From Wolbachia pipientis (GTDB lineage: Bacteria > Pseudomonadota > Alphaproteobacteria > Rickettsiales > Anaplasmataceae), in the NCBI RefSeq assembly GCF_030373985.1, contig NZ_JAUCRB010000003.1:124001-188000 (forward strand): a stretch of DNA of 64,000 nt, in the 5' to 3' direction. Positions 1-9,012 of the stretch are shown here, in pieces. Position numbers and translations under genes: made by a program. The notes beneath the pieces are model-generated. The model saw only the letters and a program-made list of their open reading frames with translations. It did no database searches and was not told where the DNA came from. The first letter of the stretch is position 1, and every line of letters starts with the position of its first letter.

Positions 1-176
1 CATCGATCTTCACAAAACACAAAATTGAATAATGACTCTCTGGTACCATTTATTGTGAATGTGATGTTATCAAATTCATCGTGAACTTCCCACTGAGATA
101 AATTCGCTGTGTAAAGTATGTAATCCTTTAAATTTTGAGTAATCAAGCTTGAATAACAAATTTTCTTATCCTGCAT
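1..176 (-). CDS. Hypothetical protein, 5' part only
   Basis: An open frame starts with ATG at 176 and runs off the left edge, giving about 58 residues with no stop. The peptide begins MQDKKICYSSLITQ and includes the stretch QWEVHDEFDNITF. I do not recognise the family. The ATG overlaps the last 11 bases of pgpA, which reads on the same strand just upstream, so the two are probably cotranscribed and translationally coupled. This overlap is the main argument that the frame is real. Confidence 0.55.
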   Translation of the reverse strand, partial: MQDKKICYSSLITQNLKDYILYTANLSQWEVHDEFDNITFTINGTRESLFNFVFCEDR

Positions 177-648
177 AGACAGATAATGAACAATAAAAGG
201 CCCCTATAAAAACACAGGCTAAAACTGCAGCTATAATATCATCTAGCATAACGCCTAGAGGACCTTTGATATTTTTGTCGATCAGATTTATAGGCCACGT
301 TTTTATTATATCAAAGAACCTAAAAGAAAAAAAGCATAACAGCAGTAAAGGGCAATTCATTTTTTGGCTTAGCAATACCGAAATTAAAAATATTGTCAGT
401 AATTGGCCAACTACTTCATCAATCACTACCTCTTTTGGATCATGTGAGGTCTGGTAATGTTTTATGTAATTACCTATGGACCATAACCCAATCAAGAATA
501 AGAGTAGAATAATTGCTACACCTAAAATTCTATTACTTAATATTACAGGAACAATTGGATAAGAAGCTAAACTGCCTACATTACCCGGCATTTTTTTTAC
601 TGTGCCAGACAGCCACCATGTTGATATTAATTTATATAAAAATTTCAC
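166..648 (-). CDS. pgpA: Phosphatidylglycerophosphatase A
   Basis: This 160-residue inner-membrane enzyme removes phosphate from phosphatidylglycerophosphate to make phosphatidylglycerol. The family motifs are in order: PGNVGSLASYP near residue 21, DPKEVVIDEVVGQ near 70, the RFFDIIKTWPI segment near 110, and GVMLDDIIAA near 132, with hydrophobic helices between them. Length is normal for PgpA. It lies 19 bp downstream of gpsA on the same strand. GpsA makes glycerol-3-phosphate, the precursor of the same lipid pathway, so the pair is a sensible phospholipid operon. Confidence 0.95.
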   Translation of the reverse strand: MKFLYKLISTWWLSGTVKKMPGNVGSLASYPIVPVILSNRILGVAIILLLFLIGLWSIGNYIKHYQTSHDPKEVVIDEVVGQLLTIFLISVLLSQKMNCPLLLLCFFSFRFFDIIKTWPINLIDKNIKGPLGVMLDDIIAAVLACVFIGAFYCSLSVYAG

Positions 649-667
649 AATACACCAAAGTACAAGA

Positions 668-1651
668 TTAGTTCATAAAAACAGAAATAGTATCCTCTAT
701 GCAGGCACTTTCATACAATAACTTATAGACCGCTTCGCATATAGACATTTTTATTTTTAGCTTTTCTGCTAAATAAAATGCAGATTGAGTAGTACTAAAG
801 CCTTCAATTGCCGACTTACCTTCTAACAAAATTTGCTGAACATTAACACTGTTATTACTACTACCTATTTTAAACCCAAAGGACAGATTTCTCGACTTCA
901 AGGATGTGCATGTCATAACTAGATCACCCAGACATGCCGGTCCAAGTAACGTACCCATATCTATATTACTGTTGTCGATTTTTGCTAGATACAAAACCTT
1001 TATTTCATTCATACTCTTTGTTATCAATGCTGCGTGAGCATTACATCCGAGTTTTTTACCCAAAATAATTCCACATGCTATAGCAAAAACATTCTTTAAT
1101 GCTGCACAAATCTGTATTCCTATAACATCGCTACTATAGTACAATTTAATATTTTCCTGCTGTAGTTCTGATATTAGCTTTGAACCTAGTGTGTCATCTT
1201 TACATGCAAGAACCATTGAATATGGTAATTTTTTTGCGACTTCCATGGCAAAACTGGGACCTGAAAAAATAGCAACAGGGTTGTTAGGCAAAATTTCATT
1301 TACTACTTCGCTGGGTAGTTTTAATGTAGACTTTTCTATTCCTTTACAGGCTAAAATTATCGCTGCATCTTTTTTCAAATTACAATCATATAATTGCTGA
1401 CATACCTGCCTCAAAGACTGGGTGGGAACAGCGAGGATCATTGCTGAAGCGTTAATTGTTTCTTCGATAGTAGACTTTATTGACACATTGTCAGAAATGT
1501 AACAACCCGGTAATTTGTCACTTTCTTTTGTTCTATTAATTGACTCAAATGTATCTTTATTGCGGGTCCATAGAATTACATCTTGCTTATCACTTAGTGA
1601 AGTTGCAATTGCTGTACCCCATGCGCCAGCACCTAAAATTGATATTGTCAC
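668..1651 (-). CDS. gpsA: Glycerol-3-phosphate dehydrogenase [NAD(P)+]
   Basis: This 327-residue cytoplasmic enzyme reduces dihydroxyacetone phosphate to sn-glycerol-3-phosphate for phospholipid synthesis. The dinucleotide-binding loop GAGAWGTA is at residues 7-14. Further family signatures are the IFSGPSFA segment, the ALKNVFAIACGI helix with the catalytic lysine, and the LGPACLGDLVMTC region. Length is typical. The ATG start puts the Rossmann strand at the N terminus, as expected. It is transcribed away from ctrA and towards pgpA. Confidence 0.97.
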   Translation of the reverse strand: MTISILGAGAWGTAIATSLSDKQDVILWTRNKDTFESINRTKESDKLPGCYISDNVSIKSTIEETINASAMILAVPTQSLRQVCQQLYDCNLKKDAAIILACKGIEKSTLKLPSEVVNEILPNNPVAIFSGPSFAMEVAKKLPYSMVLACKDDTLGSKLISELQQENIKLYYSSDVIGIQICAALKNVFAIACGIILGKKLGCNAHAALITKSMNEIKVLYLAKIDNSNIDMGTLLGPACLGDLVMTCTSLKSRNLSFGFKIGSSNNSVNVQQILLEGKSAIEGFSTTQSAFYLAEKLKIKMSICEAVYKLLYESACIEDTISVFMN

Positions 1652-1971
1652 ACAATGTCCCTAAAAAGTATTACTTCTACTTTAGAATGGTAGGATAAGT
1701 AAATTAAAAATATAACATATATATAAGGCAGTTAAATATTTATTAACTTAAGTATTTTTTAGTAGTAACAGCTTTAATTCAACATTTACTAAAAGTAGTG
1801 TTATTCTTATGATATATAGTATATCTGTTATGTTTTAGATCTATTTATGTAATTTTGGGATGGTATGTCTACTATTAGTAGTTTTGACCATTTGTTAATA
1901 AAAGTTTGATTTGTTACTTTCCTTAGTTATATATATTACTAAAATTATAAATTACTTACGGGGTGTAAAAT
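1652..1971. promoter_or_regulatory. Divergent gpsA/ctrA promoter region with a CtrA-like box
   Basis: This 320-bp very AT-rich spacer separates divergent gpsA and ctrA and must hold both promoters. At 1732-1747 it contains TTAA, a 7-base spacer, then TTAAC. This fits the full CtrA binding consensus known from Caulobacter (TTAA-N7-TTAA). The box lies about 225 bp before the ctrA start. Binding, and therefore autoregulation, is inference. In DNA this AT-rich such a box will sometimes occur by chance. Confidence 0.4.
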
Positions 1972-2715
1972 ATGCGTATATTACTAATTGAAGATGATCA
2001 AGTAAGTGCAAAAACTGTAGTTAATGCTTTAACTTCTGATGGGCACTTTTGTGATGTTGTGACTTCTGCACAAGACTACAACAATAATATGGTTTCCTCA
2101 AATGGGGATCACTATGACCTAGTTATTCTAGATATACACTTGCCCGGTGATATTGATGGATATGATATATTGTTAAGATTGAGAAGTGCAAAGATTAAAG
2201 TTCCTGTCTTGATACTTTCATGTATATCTGCTGTTAATCAAAAAGCTAAAGGACTTGGATACGGTGCTGATGATTACTTAACGAAACCATTCCATAAAAG
2301 TGAGCTACTCGCTCGAATAAAAGCAATAGTACGTCGTACTAAAGGCCATCCTGAATCGGTGATAAAGATTGGTAACATAAATATCAATTTTGATCATAGA
2401 ATTGTTGAAGTAAAGGGCAAAACGGTTCACCTTACTAATAAAGAATACTCTATGATAGAGTTGCTAGCGTTACGCAAAGGAACAGTACTAACAAAAGAAA
2501 TGTTCTTAAACCATCTTTATAATGGCTTGGATGAACCTTCGGATAATAAGATAGTTGATGTCTTTATGTGCAAATTACGTAAGAAACTTGAAAGTGCAAA
2601 TGACGGAAAAAGCCACATAGAAACCGTTTGGGGCAGGGGATATGTACTGAAAGAGTATATTGATGATGAAGAATATTCTAATGTTAATGTAGGCGAAAGT
2701 AGTGGTGGCTATTAA
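1972..2715 (+). CDS. ctrA: Cell-cycle response regulator CtrA (OmpR/PhoB type)
   Basis: This is a two-domain DNA-binding response regulator of 247 residues. The receiver domain has acidic residues E7, D8 and D9, the phosphoacceptor D54 in LVILDIHLPGD, and K105 in DDYLTKPF. The C-terminal half is a winged helix with VHLTNKEYSMIELLALRKG and IETVWGRGYVLK, the very conserved CtrA recognition region. In other Alphaproteobacteria CtrA is phosphorylated through the CckA-ChpT relay and controls the cell cycle. The tail after the winged helix is acidic and then Gly/Ser-rich. The RNase P gene follows, converging on it. Confidence 0.95.
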   Translation: MRILLIEDDQVSAKTVVNALTSDGHFCDVVTSAQDYNNNMVSSNGDHYDLVILDIHLPGDIDGYDILLRLRSAKIKVPVLILSCISAVNQKAKGLGYGADDYLTKPFHKSELLARIKAIVRRTKGHPESVIKIGNININFDHRIVEVKGKTVHLTNKEYSMIELLALRKGTVLTKEMFLNHLYNGLDEPSDNKIVDVFMCKLRKKLESANDGKSHIETVWGRGYVLKEYIDDEEYSNVNVGESSGGY

Positions 2716-2785
2716 GAGGAACAAGTGAAGGACAATGTATAGCTTATATGTTTTTGAGTATAGCAAAGTCTATATTTATGCGAAT

Positions 2786-3135
2786 GCCTAGGTGAAATAT
2801 AAGCCGAGTTCTGTTTATGTAGCTATTTATCTAGAGTAAACGTTACCATTTACTGCATGCGATTTACCTGAGTAGGTATGAGGAAAACATAAAGTCTACT
2901 CTTATTTAATCTTGCTCCTAGTGTTGGTTACTCAACTACCAATGTTGCCATTGTTATGGTGTGCTCTTACCACACCTTTTCACCCTTACCTAAAAATATT
3001 TTAGGCGGTAATTTTCTGTAGCCCTATAACTGGAGTTACCCCCGGCAGGCGTTACCCGTCACTATTTTTCCTTGGAGCCCGGACTTTCCTCTGCTATGTT
3101 CAACGCACAGCAGTAGCTACTCACTTCACCTAGAA
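2786..3135 (-). ncRNA. rnpB: RNase P RNA (bacterial type A)
   Basis: This is the catalytic RNA that trims the 5' leader of pre-tRNAs. Read on the minus strand it holds the universal GAGGAAAGTCCGGGCTCC block (3074-3091) near the 5' end and ACAGAACTCGGCTTA (2800-2814) near the 3' end. The ends pair as helix P1: 3125-3133 matches 2788-2796 over 9 bp without a mismatch. The total length of about 350 nt is normal. The exact ends are set from P1 and may be a few bases off. Confidence 0.95.
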
Positions 3136-3141
3136 ACTATA
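3136..3141 (-). promoter_or_regulatory. Possible -10 box for rnpB
   Basis: On the minus strand TATAGT lies just before the expected 5' end of the RNase P RNA, at a plausible distance for a -10 element. No good -35 at 16-18 bp was found. Nothing else was recognised between here and 3377. Confidence 0.3.
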
Positions 3142-3377
3142 CTTTAACATGAAAATCATAAAAGTAAAATAATTTCCTTGCTAGTCAATGATCTGCATAC
3201 CAAACATTAGATTAAAACTATAGGCGATATTCTAGTACATCATTGCTATTCCAAGACAAGTCACTTTAACTCTTAGAATCTGAACTCCTACTGCCTCTGG
3301 GTGACGGACTACTCGATCTGCTACCGCTTTACACTAATACGCTGTCTGACATTATTTCAAGACTGCTTGTTCTGCTC

Positions 3378-4384
3378 TTATTGACAAAAAAGTTCTTCAC
3401 TGTTATTTAAATGTGATTGATTTTCGTAATCCAGATTAGCTAGCTCTAGCACAGGAGCAGCATCATAAAGGTGATACTTTCTAATATATCTGTATACTAT
3501 AAACCCTATAATTCCAATAATACCCATTACTACAAGTAAAAATCCCACTATTATTCCTGCGTTAGGCTCCATTATAGCACGTTGAATTGGATATGGAGAA
3601 GATATTAGTAAGTTGAGGAAGTGAAATTGTGGTAAACACAGAAGTTGCTGACTTCCTTACTCTAGTACTTAGTATAATAAATACTGTTTGTGTAGTTTTT
3701 CTTAAGTTTGTTGTTGGCATATTGGGCAGTGTTACCGTTGTTTCAGCTACTATTGTTGGTTCTGCTGACATAGATGTCGTGCTTATTTGAGTTGTTAACT
3801 TCATTGAAGGCTTACTCATTGTAGTACTGCTTGCTGTAGAAGTAGGTGAAACGGTAGCTGTTATAGGTTTTGTAGTGCTTATCTTAGTAGCACCTAAAGT
3901 TGCTATTGGCACATTAGTTGACACTGTAGTATCTATGGTCATTTTCGAAGTAACAGTTGTTTCAGCTACTGTTGTTGATTCCACTGTTGTAGGATCCAAA
4001 GCGCTTGTTTGAGTTATTGGCTCTGTTGAGTGTTGAGTAGTACTACTCACTGTATAAGTTGGTGAAACAGTGGTTGTTGTAGGTTTTTCAGTACTTGTTC
4101 CAGCATCCGTTGTCCACCCGCGGTAGTTTATGGAGTGATAGCTGTTGTTGGCTTTACAGTGCTCGTTTGAGTTATTGGCTTTGTTGGAAGTTGAGTAGTC
4201 TTTATAACTTCAGTTTTTGTTGTATCAGTAATTGCAGCAGTCGACATTTTCTTAAAAGTCACAACTGTTTTTGTAACAGCTATAAGAGCCACAGTACTAC
4301 TAGAAATAATGCCTGGTGTCAATCAATCGTTAAAATATTAATAAAATCACTAATAGCTTTGACACTGTTTGTTGGTACTATCAT
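3378..4384 (-). pseudogene. Broken Thr/Ser-rich membrane-anchored surface-type protein
   Basis: Three minus-strand open segments follow each other in different frames: 4322-4128, about 4125-3562, and 3572-3378. The first two encode a Thr/Ser-rich, mucin-like chain with loose repeats such as ESTTVAETTV and AEPTIVAETTV. The last encodes one strong transmembrane helix (residues 6-29 of MEPNAGIIVGF...) and a short charged tail. Together they resemble a type I surface protein. A short ATG-started stretch at 4384-4322 may be the original N terminus, but it ends in a stop. At least two frame changes (near 4085-4135 and 3562-3572) argue for decay. Function is unknown. An alternative is that the 64-residue membrane segment is a separate small gene. 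Confidence 0.6.
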
Positions 4385-4538
4385 TACCTTATGAGGTTTT
4401 TTAAAGCTTTTATGATTAAAAGTTATGATATTTTCTGTCATTTATTGCAGTTACAATAAAACTGTCTTAATCATTTTCCTTAAAGTATAATTGCTTTGTT
4501 GAATCTTCACACTCACAAACAGTAAAGTTTGATTTTGA

Positions 4539-5533
4539 TCAATTCTTAATAAAACTTGTTAAATGTGACATTTGTTTATTAGACGACTGGCCTTCTGCAA
4601 GAAAAGCTACTAGATCATTCCCTTTCGTTTGCTTTACATATTGTAGAAAATTTATTTCATCTGAATCAAAAATAAAAGATGATGTTTTATTTACTTGACC
4701 ATTTCTATTACCAAGGAAAAAGTCATCAGTTCCCTTTCCTACTTTCAAATTCTCAACTACTTCAGCCACATCAAACTTAAAAATATGTGTTTTTCTCACC
4801 TCTTGGTTCTCATCAGTAATTCTTTTTCTCACTTGCGTATAAAGCATCGTATTTCCATCTAATACCAATTGTCCAGGTTACCAAACTTGAATAATCTTTT
4901 TTCTATAACGCCTTTTTTTCCAAACGAAGTTTTAAAATTTCCACTTTTGTTTGACTTCAAGTACCAAAAAGCTAAGATTTGATCCTTTAAGTTGAGAGCA
5001 ATTACTATTACATCACCATTACAAACTTTTACTGCTCTTGGTTGAAAGTAACTATTATCTCTGTTTGCAGGGTTGTTATTATTAGCATTTTTTTATAATT
5101 TAGTTTTACCTAAATATTCAACTAAAGGAGTATTGATTAACTGTTTAATTCCGTAAGTGTTGAATGTTAGGCCTTTAAAGTATTTTTTTCCTTCTTCGTT
5201 AGTTCCTTCTTCTGGAAAGATGACTCCAATTTTATCTACTTCAGTTGAGCTTTCTATTAGTGTAAGAGACTGTTGATCCTTGAATTCATTTGTTATGTTG
5301 ATGCCCATATCCTGCTCGTATGTTTTTGATTGATACAACGGGCTAATGAGTAATTTCACTTTACTGCTTCTATTACCATCATCTTGATAGCTAAGTCCGT
5401 AGGCAACTTCATTTCCCTCAATGAATACTATGTTTGTTGGATTGAAACCTGTTGTTTCTTTAGCTCTTGGTGTATTTGAGTTAACTTCTAACAATTTGTT
5501 TAATATAAACATTATTTTATATAAAAATTTCAT
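4539..5533 (-). pseudogene. Broken hypothetical gene with repeated beta-like segments
   Basis: A minus-strand frame from 5533 reads 146 codons and meets TAA at 5095-5093. It continues in the same frame for 77 codons, as good protein-like sequence such as VKVCNGDVIVIALNL, to TAG at 4861-4859. The sequence then resumes in another frame from 4868 to 4539. This is one gene of about 330 codons broken by a nonsense mutation and a frameshift. Several segments share a pattern of short hydrophobic strands after a GNE/NGD/DGN turn, which is reminiscent of a beta-propeller. That reading is only a guess, and I do not recognise the family. Confidence 0.65.
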
Positions 5534-5740
5534 AAGGTCATTGTAAACACTTCAATATGCTAAAGTCGATAAAAATCTTAATTAAGATTGAAAAATTAAT
5601 TTTTCTTAGTACTCTGGTATTATGCACTAATGAAACCAGAACCACTTGCAGTTTCTGTAAGCGGTTGTATGGCTTGAGCTAGCTATACTTCTTGACGGAA
5701 ATTGTCCATTATAATAGGCGTGTTAACAGCGTAAAACTGT

Positions 5741-6700
5741 ATGAGCCTTTTTAGCAGCATTAAAGGACTTTTTGGTTCTAATGAGTTAAATTATGAACCT
5801 AGAGATAAACTTGAAGCTAAGGTAAGTAAAACTTCTTAATAAGCATGTTTATAACGTCGAAGGAAGCAATTTGACAGTAGAGGTATTTCATAAGAATCTT
5901 GGTAGTGAGGAATTAAAAGATATTGAAAACACTACCAATGGTACTTTAAAGAGGTGCTGCAGATTTTTTAATGTTCAGGTTAACGACTATGCAAATTTCC
6001 GTGGTAAGTTGATCTTTACTCTATTTTTATGCTGGAGATTAAAGATTGACTTACCGAAGTTTTGAAAAAAGTACATAACTTTGAGCCACCGGAAACTTGG
6101 ACTAGGTTGACGGTTAACAACAACCACCCTAAGTACATAGAGTTTTCGGGATTCTCAGCTTCAGATATATTTCTCTTTCTTAATAAAAGAGATGGATGGT
6201 TTCTTGATTCACTCTTTTCTGACAATGCTATTGAATAGCACATTTCTCATGAATTTACTCATTGTGTTCAGTTTCTCAAGTTTTACCAACCAGTAATTGA
6301 AGGTTTATCACCGAAACTTCAATTGCCAGTTTTTGAGGGAAGTGCGGACTTTATAGTGTGTGAGAAAACATGCGATGGACTTAAAAAAAATTCTATATGT
6401 AAATCTCGTTTCAAGCAGGGGATTGACAAGGTTAAGTCTGAAAATTTAAGTTTATACAATATGTATTATGGTTATTATGATCAAACAAATAATAATACTT
6501 ATAAGACGGGAGTTGTAGTATCAAAATTTTTGAATGATCAGCATACGAAGATGATCGTTAAACAATTTGACTGTACTGGATAAGGAGATTATAAGTGTCA
6601 CCATGGTTTGCAAGTCGAAATATGGGAAATAAGTAGCAGTGAAGAATTCACATACAGGGTGGATAACCAATACTACTCTAGAGATAATATGATACTATAG
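5741..6700 (+). pseudogene. Broken HExxH zinc metalloprotease, possibly collagenase-like
   Basis: A plus-strand frame from about 6050 to 6700 encodes a zinc peptidase core: HEFTH at 6248-6262 and a downstream FEGSADF at 6332-6352, whose Glu is 25 residues after the second His. This is the gluzincin arrangement (HExxH plus Glu) and looks like the EGxAEY element of M9 collagenases. The frame is interrupted by TAG at 6236-6238, just before the catalytic motif, and TAA at 6581-6583, yet reads on to 6700. The upstream part (5871-6065) is in another frame. An ATG segment at 5741-5839 (MSLFSSIKGLFGSNEL...) may be the original start. Family assignment beyond zinc peptidase is tentative. Confidence 0.6.
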
Positions 6701-6726
6701 AGCGCTATTTCTCGAAAAACCAACAA

Positions 6727-7187
6727 TAGATTTTGCATAGTTTTGGCAGTATGCCTGGGTATCCAGCCATCATTTAGGTGGCGGTAGAAACAAAAAAGTT
6801 GCTTGACAAATTTTGACAGCCTTTTGTTCTTATAAGAACAAGGATTTTTGTGACTCTAAAATTTGTTTTTGATCTGCACATTTAATGACAAAATTCAGTA
6901 AAAAACTGAAGGTATTTTTTGGCGGATTACGTCAAATTATTGGGGCTGTATGTCTTTTAAATTTTTTCTACATTCAGCCAAATCGCGCTTAAACTGAGCG
7001 CTAGCAAATTATTACAGCGCCAATTTAAGGTATTAGAGACCAAAACTCGCTGCTCTGGGTTTCTTTTGCCTTTTATTTAGTAAATTTCTTAATGTTTGTA
7101 GCTAGAGCAATTTAAGAGCATGCAGCATTACAAAGAATGTCAATATTTTAAATAATTACTTTTTTTCTAGGTTATGCAAGAAGTCTA
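6727..7187. repeat. Dispersed repeat element, copy A (IS/MITE-like remnant)
   Basis: This non-coding stretch shares a core of about 265 bp (roughly 6805-7075) with 25826-26100 and 50698-50975. Its right end carries GCAAGAAGTCTA (7176-7187). Its left end has a degraded inverse, TAGATTTTGC (6727-6736), followed by TTTGGCAGTATG. The same two ends bound the 619-bp element at 16981-17599, in opposite orientation. No transposase frame is visible. It fills the gap before nuoE, so the nuoE promoter lies in or just after it. Confidence 0.7.
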
Positions 7188-7243
7188 ATTGCAATTGTTA
7201 GCTCTTTAAGTATAATCTGTTGAGATTTACGTAAGCTTTAAGA

Positions 7244-7744
7244 ATGATAGAAAAAGAGGAGCAGTTTAACTTTACATCAGATAATCTCAAGAAAGCAAAA
7301 AAGTTTATGGATATGTACCCAAAAGGTAGAGAGGGTAGTGCTGTTATGCCTCTACTATATCTGGTTCAAGAGCAATGTGGATGGGTTTCTGAATCTGCCA
7401 TGCGCTACGTTGCTGACATGCTGCATATTCCACATATTCGTGTCTATGAAGTGGCAAATTTTTACACCATGTACAATTTAAAACCGGTGGGTAAATATCT
7501 GATACAAATTTGTAGAACAACTCCTTGCTGGTTATGCAGTAGCGAAGAAGTTCTGGGTGCCTTTAAAGAGAAACTCAGAATCAATATCGGTGAGACCACT
7601 AAGGACGATCTGTTTACTTTAAAAGAGGTTGAATGTCTTGGTGCATGCGTTAATGCTCCAGTTGTGCAGATCAATAACGATTTTTATGAAAATCTTACCC
7701 CTGAAAAAGTGGAAAATATCATAGCAGAACTTTCAAGTAAATAG
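7244..7744 (+). CDS. nuoE: NADH-quinone oxidoreductase subunit E (24 kDa)
   Basis: This 166-residue peripheral-arm subunit of respiratory complex I binds the N1a [2Fe-2S] cluster. The four ligands are C90 and C95 (CRTTPC) and C131 and C135 (CLGAC), the thioredoxin-like pattern of the family. The upstream helical part with VANFYTMYNLKPVG is also conserved. It is separated from the nuoJKLMN operon at the other end of this window, as is usual in Rickettsiales where complex I genes are scattered. Its TAG is followed directly by the tgt ATG. Confidence 0.96.
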   Translation: MIEKEEQFNFTSDNLKKAKKFMDMYPKGREGSAVMPLLYLVQEQCGWVSESAMRYVADMLHIPHIRVYEVANFYTMYNLKPVGKYLIQICRTTPCWLCSSEEVLGAFKEKLRINIGETTKDDLFTLKEVECLGACVNAPVVQINNDFYENLTPEKVENIIAELSSK

Positions 7745-8956
7745 ATGGATGAAAAGTTCTCATTTAAGATAACCAAGCAATCTAGCTCTGCAAGAGTTGG
7801 CACGATTGAAACTCCCAATGGAAACATAGAAACACCTGCATTTATATTTTGTGCAACAAAAGCTGCAGTTAAGGCTGCAGATATCGAGAGAATCAGTGAG
7901 GCAGGTACCCAGATAATACTTTCCAACACCTATCACCTAATGCTCCAACCGGGAGAGGATACTGTTGCAAAACTCGGTGGTCTGCACAAAATGATGGGAT
8001 GGAATGGGCCAATGTTGACTGACTCTGGTGGATATCAGATATTTAGCTTGGGGCACGGATCAGTTTCGGAAGAGATAAAGGGAATAAGAAAGAAAAAAAA
8101 AACTCTAATCAAAATCAATGAAGATGGGGCAATGTTTCGTTCTTATATCAATGGTAAAACTTATTGTCTAACTCCTGAAAAATCTATACAAATTCAACAA
8201 AAATTAGGTGCAGATTTAATCTTAGTTTTAGATGAATGCACTCCATTTCATGTAAACAAAGAATACTCAGAAAAATCAATGCTTATGAGCCACAGATGGG
8301 CTGAGCGTTCTTTAAGTGAATTTGAAAAAAATAATGATGGCAGGCAAGTGCTGTATGGAATTAGCCAAGGCGGAGTATATCAAGATCTGCGCAGAGAAAG
8401 TTGTAGCTTTATCAGTAGTTTGCCATTTTTCGGTCAAGCAATAGGTGGGTCACTTGGTCAGAGTAAAGAGCAGATGTATGATGTAATTTCCTTTACTATG
8501 GAGTATTTAAAAAAAGATAGGCCTACTCATTTGCTTGGTATTGGTGGAATTGTGGATATCTTTCACGCAGTAAAACTTGGAATTGACACGTTTGACTGCG
8601 TGCATCCAACTCGTTTAGCAAGGCATGGCAGTGCGCTTATTAAAGTAAAAAATAGAGATTCTATTTCTTCGAAATGCAAAGAACATATTAATTTGCGAAA
8701 TCAACAATTTGGGCTGGACGATAACCCAATTGAAAGTGACTGTTTGTGTTTTACCTGCAGAAAACATTCGAGAGCTTATATACACCATTTATTGAGAGCG
8801 AAAGAACTACTAGCCTACACTCTCATTACCATTCATAATGTTTTCTTTATGAATAAGCTAATGGAATCGATAAGGCAAGCAATATTAGATGATAGGCTAG
8901 ATCAAGAAAAAAATGACTGGGTTGGTGAAATACAGTTAGTTAACTGTGAAGTATAA
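7745..8956 (+). CDS. tgt: Queuine/preQ1 tRNA-guanine transglycosylase
   Basis: This 403-residue enzyme swaps the wobble guanine (G34) of GUN-anticodon tRNAs for a 7-deazaguanine on the way to queuosine. The general acid D93 is in LTDSGGYQIF. The likely nucleophile is D284 in TFDCVHPTRLARHG. The zinc site is C333, C335, C338 and H364 (CxCx2Cx25H). Length is normal. The ATG directly abuts the nuoE stop, so it is likely cotranscribed with nuoE. No queuosine precursor genes are in the window. Confidence 0.96.
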   Translation: MDEKFSFKITKQSSSARVGTIETPNGNIETPAFIFCATKAAVKAADIERISEAGTQIILSNTYHLMLQPGEDTVAKLGGLHKMMGWNGPMLTDSGGYQIFSLGHGSVSEEIKGIRKKKKTLIKINEDGAMFRSYINGKTYCLTPEKSIQIQQKLGADLILVLDECTPFHVNKEYSEKSMLMSHRWAERSLSEFEKNNDGRQVLYGISQGGVYQDLRRESCSFISSLPFFGQAIGGSLGQSKEQMYDVISFTMEYLKKDRPTHLLGIGGIVDIFHAVKLGIDTFDCVHPTRLARHGSALIKVKNRDSISSKCKEHINLRNQQFGLDDNPIESDCLCFTCRKHSRAYIHHLLRAKELLAYTLITIHNVFFMNKLMESIRQAILDDRLDQEKNDWVGEIQLVNCEV

Positions 8957-9012
8957 AAACATAGCGATTTTTTGTGATTTGAGTATAATCCTAGTTTTAC
9001 CTAAGCAGAAAA

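Noticed and set aside
3378-3572. 64-codon frame with a clear transmembrane helix as an independent gene
   Set aside because: Its start overlaps the end of the Thr-rich frame and it completes the expected anchor and tail, so I treat it as part of the broken gene. A separate small protein is not excluded.
4095-4394. 99-codon plus-strand open frame rich in Ser and Cys
   Set aside because: It is the antisense shadow of the Thr/Ser-rich broken gene. Its composition is just the complement of that repeat.
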